Assembly: GCA_020186115.1 (NCBI GenBank)
Contig: WSYJ01000052.1
Coordinates: 535,718 to 599,717 of the forward strand
Reading direction: 5' to 3'
DNA: 64,000 nucleotides
Source: Histomonas meleagridis
Taxonomy: Eukaryota > Parabasalia > Tritrichomonadida > Dientamoebidae
Part shown: piece by piece, positions 61,665 through 64,000 of the stretch
Layout of the letters: the number at the start of each line of letters is the position of its first letter
Position numbering within the stretch: the stretch's first letter is position 1
The notes under the pieces: generated by a model
What the model saw: only the letters and a program-made list of their open reading frames with translations
The model's database searches: none
Told to the model about the DNA's origin: nothing
Translations under genes and position numbers: made by a program

Positions 61665-62400
61665 GCTGAGTTGTTGTTAATACTATGTGGATTTTAGTGT
61701 TTTGTTGTTAATCCTATGTGGATTTTAGTGTTTGGAGCTTAAAGTTTTATATGCTACTTAACAACCTAACCTAACTTAACTTAACCTATCATTAAAAATT
61801 CGAGAAAGCCTTTTCGTAAAAGTCCATATATTTTTGAGGTTGAATTCTAACTTGATGACTTGACGTGAATTTTACATGTTTACTGCTGCTAACTATAAGT
61901 TCACGGAAAAGTTGCTGTTAATTCTATGTCGAAAGTTGTGTTTTGATGTTAATCCTATGTGGAAAGTTGTGTTTGGAGCTTAAAGTTTTATATGCTACTT
62001 AACAACCTAACCTAACTTAACTTAACCTATCATTAAAAATTCGAGAAAGCCTTTTCGTAAAAGTCCATATATTTTTGAGGTTGAATTCTAACTTGATGAC
62101 TTGACGTGAATTTTACATGTTTACTGCTGCTAACTATAAGTTCACGGAAAAGTTGCTGTTAATTCTATGTCGAAAGTTGTGTTTTGATGTTAATCCTATG
62201 TGGAAAGTTGTGTGTTGTTGTTAAAATATTTCTACTGCTACTTAACAACCTAACCTAACTTAACTTAACCTACCATTAAAAATTCGAGAAAGCCTTTTCG
62301 TAAAAGTCCATATATTTTTGAGGTTGAATTCTAACTTGATGATATGACGTGAATTTTACATGTTTACTGCTGCTGATGATGATTAATTGACGGAAAAGGC
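61665..62400 (+). repeat. ~241-bp tandem repeats, three units
   Basis: ACAACCTAACCTAACTTAAC begins at 61761, 62002 and 62245 (periods 241 and 243). Each unit also holds AATTCGAGAAAGCCTTTTCG, a TGAGGTTGAATTCTAACTTG stretch and GTTAATCCTATGTGGA. The inverse of the two key motifs reappears after the E2 gene at 63900-63957. Subterminal arrays like this could be binding sites for replication or transposition proteins. Confidence 0.85.
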
Positions 62401-62485
62401 TTATTTTTATGTTGAATGTTGTATTTAGTGCTGTTTCTTGATGTTGTAGTTCAGAAAACGCTTGTTTGCTCAGAAAAAATAAAGT

Positions 62486-62523
62486 TAGTTTTTTTTAAAT
62501 TTAATTTTTTTATTTGTATATAA
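62486..62523 (+). promoter_or_regulatory. T-run/TATATAAATG promoter candidate
   Basis: GTTTTTTTTAAATTTAATTT, TTTTATTTG and TATATAAATG at the start codon; near-identical in layout to the E1 gene at 18416 (TTTTTTAATTTGTATATAAA). Confidence 0.45.
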
Positions 62524-63892
62524 ATGTGTGATAAGTTAGTTCCACTTACTGCAACAGCAACTCTTGAAAATTACGTTTACGTTTACGGCAAAAGTTTAAT
62601 GAAATGTACTATTAATGATTGTCCGATTGAGGTTTTCAAACCACAATCAAACTATTTCACTTCGTTAAATTGGAATATTGAACATCTTGAAAATTGCAAG
62701 AAGCACTGCGAAGAGAAATTAAAACTTTTTGAACCAGAAGTTATTGAAACTTACGTTAATGAAAATTTTGATGATTCATATGATACTTTAGATCATAAAA
62801 TCGAAAAGAAATTAAAACAATACGACGCTATTATCGGAAAATATGAATTAGATAAAGATGATTTAGAAGATATTGAAAATTTAAAGAACATGCAAAAGAA
62901 CCTTCCCGAAATAATTGAAGATAGATTAATAAATAAATATCATCGTGAGAATCACATATACAAAGAAATGGAACAAGAACTCCAAGAGCAAATAGTAGTT
63001 TACGATCGATTAGCTCACCAACAAAAATTTACATTAGTTGAATGGAAAGAAAAATGTTTACAGAGAGAGCAAGAAGAAGAAAGAAAAAGATTGATTGAGT
63101 TTTTGTCGATTCCTCATTCAAACAAAGATGTTATAAGAAATCTTAATGAATTTGTTCATGAATTTGTCAATAAGAATTATACGGAATTGTTGGATGAATA
63201 CTATGACATGTATAAAAATGCTTTTGATGAAATCAGCCGAAACAAATACGAAAAAACTATACGAAATGTATTTGACACTAAGTCATCACAAAAAGTAATT
63301 AAAGCGTTTACCGAACACAATCAAACTTTAATTAATAGATTACAATTTCTAATCGCAAAAAATACAATTTAATGAAACAGAAGAGTATTTAACAATTGAA
63401 CAATATTTAAAGAAATCATTTGAAAAATTTATTTCTGATCATTTTATGACCATTTATAATTTTATGAAAAACTCCATCGGTTCAATAGCTAAAAGTTCAA
63501 TAACATTTGAAAATTCAACTGCAATAAAAGTTTATGCTCAGTCAATCGTAAGAGATATAAATCAAATTTTAATTAGAGACTTACCGGAAGTATTAGAAAG
63601 TAGATTTTCCGATTATATTCAAACGTTAATGGAGAATTTAGGAATTAATACAGAAGAGAAACAAGAAGTAAAAACAAAAGTTCAGAGTATTGAATTAAGT
63701 TTTGATTCATTTCTTGCTTCAGTTCCTGACGGAGAATTAGAGATTGGTGAATTGTGTGATATGTATAATAATTACTTCGGAACAGATTTAACAACAAGAA
63801 GCTTTTCATTATTGAAAGTCGTTAAAGAACACTTTAATAAAAGATCAACCGTTAGAAACAAGAAGAAAATCACATACTATGCAAAATGCTGA
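62524..63892 (+). pseudogene. E2 helical protein (unrecognised), one frameshift
   Basis: 282 codons from ATG 62524, then a shift near 63360 into FNETEEYLTIEQYLKKSFEK and on to TGA 63890-63892; about 455 codons in all. The N-terminus has CTINDCPIEVF and ENCKKHCEEK (possible zinc-binding Cys/His), followed by long charged helices (EMEQELQEQIVVYDRLAHQQ). The C-terminus (DMYNNYFGTDLTTRSFSLLK with a basic NKRSTVRNKKKITYYAK) looks like a small winged-helix-type domain. No counterpart was found in E1. Sits first behind the left TIR. Confidence 0.55.
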
Positions 63893-63899
63893 ATTTCAT

Positions 63900-63957
63900 A
63901 AAAGGCTTTCTCGAATTTTTTTTGTTAGGTTAAGTTAAGTTAGGTTAGGTTGTTAGG
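63900..63957 (-). promoter_or_regulatory. Inverse CGAGAAAGC / TTAGGTTAAG motif after the E2 gene
   Basis: GGCTTTCTCGAATTTTTTTT then GTTAGGTTAAGTTAAGTTAG and GGTTAGGTTGTTAGG: reverse complement of the key parts of the upstream tandem unit, in the opposite order relative to the gene, so the gene is bracketed by inverted copies. Confidence 0.5.
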
Positions 63958-64000
63958 TTTACTTCTAAAATATTCTTCGGTCTTAAGACCTCAATGCTTC

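Larger units (their letters stand above)
61476..64000. mobile_element. Maverick/Polinton element E2 (left end; runs off the window)
   Basis: Starts with the same (AC)7-A then GCGCTAT as E1 and has matching GCGCTACATAAA further in. Position 61476 aligns exactly with base 1 of E1; the preceding five bases are CATAT, to be sought at its right end. Carries the 87-bp block identical to E1 and one ~455-codon gene. Related to E1 but a different subfamily by TIR sequence. Confidence 0.8.

Noticed and set aside
61665-62400. CRISPR-like array
   Set aside because: Tandem 241-bp units without short direct repeats and unique spacers, in a eukaryotic transposon.
63900-63957. A true telomere (TTAGG-like repeats)
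   Set aside because: Irregular, short, internal and inside a Maverick; treated as subterminal element sequence.

Overview
The window is AT-rich eukaryotic DNA, most likely from a trichomonad protist (Trichomonas/Tritrichomonas-like). Four things point there. The host genes are long and intronless. UAAA lies at or next to stop codons (LysRS, 1414-1974, 2228-2686). A TCATTA initiator-like box sits just upstream of the large helicase. The DNA is packed with Maverick/Polinton, mariner, Mutator-like (MULE) and integrase-type transposon debris of the kind known from trichomonads. The species is inferred, not proven.

Layout. 1-2.7 kb: the 3' part of a class II lysyl-tRNA synthetase, a low-complexity hydrophilic gene and a helix-turn-helix gene. 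3.9-11.1 kb (minus): an uninterrupted 2402-aa DEAH-type helicase fused to a C-terminal RBR (RING/IBR/RING) region. 11.9-17.5 kb: a graveyard with a Maverick helicase relic, an integrase relic, two small zinc-finger (FLYWCH/MULE-type) genes and about 1.5 kb of AATAAACAAG-type simple DNA. 17838-38034: a structurally complete 20.2-kb Maverick/Polinton (E1) with ~113-bp terminal inverted repeats (TIRs) and a 5-bp AAAAT target duplication. 38-61 kb: a second graveyard with pogo/Tc5-like, MULE, Tc1/mariner and integrase pseudogenes, three delimitable mariners, a Myb relic and a Maverick DNA polymerase relic. 61476-64000: the left end of a second, related Maverick (E2), inserted beside a truncated MULE transposase gene and running off the window.

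E1 carries a virus-like gene set. There is a candidate double-jelly-roll major capsid protein, a candidate penton, an FtsK/HerA (A32-like) packaging ATPase, a family B DNA polymerase, an SF3 (D5-like) helicase, a KilA-N/GIY-YIG-like protein, and a roughly 1,380-codon fibre gene built of phage-tail-fibre-like HxH repeats. About ten further genes have no recognised function. No integrase and no adenain-like protease were recognised, so E1 may depend on integrase supplied in trans. Most E1 genes carry one or more single-base frameshifts, while the 7.2-kb host helicase next door has none. That points to decay of E1 or to poor consensus polishing of a multicopy element.

The most unusual signals are these. 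(1) Short GC-rich palindromic inserts of about 30-33 bp lie in frame inside E1 genes; for two of them (polymerase and fibre) an uninserted homologous sequence is present in the same window. (2) The Maverick TIRs carry a hairpin whose stems change with compensation between E1, E2 and a third copy at 52.5 kb while the spacers stay fixed. (3) Many Maverick start codons sit in a T-run plus TA(A)AATG context resembling poxvirus late promoters. (4) A three-copy GAGGGTTA/TAACCCTC hairpin lies in E1 intergenic junctions. (5) Two integrase-associated repeat architectures look like undescribed transposon families.
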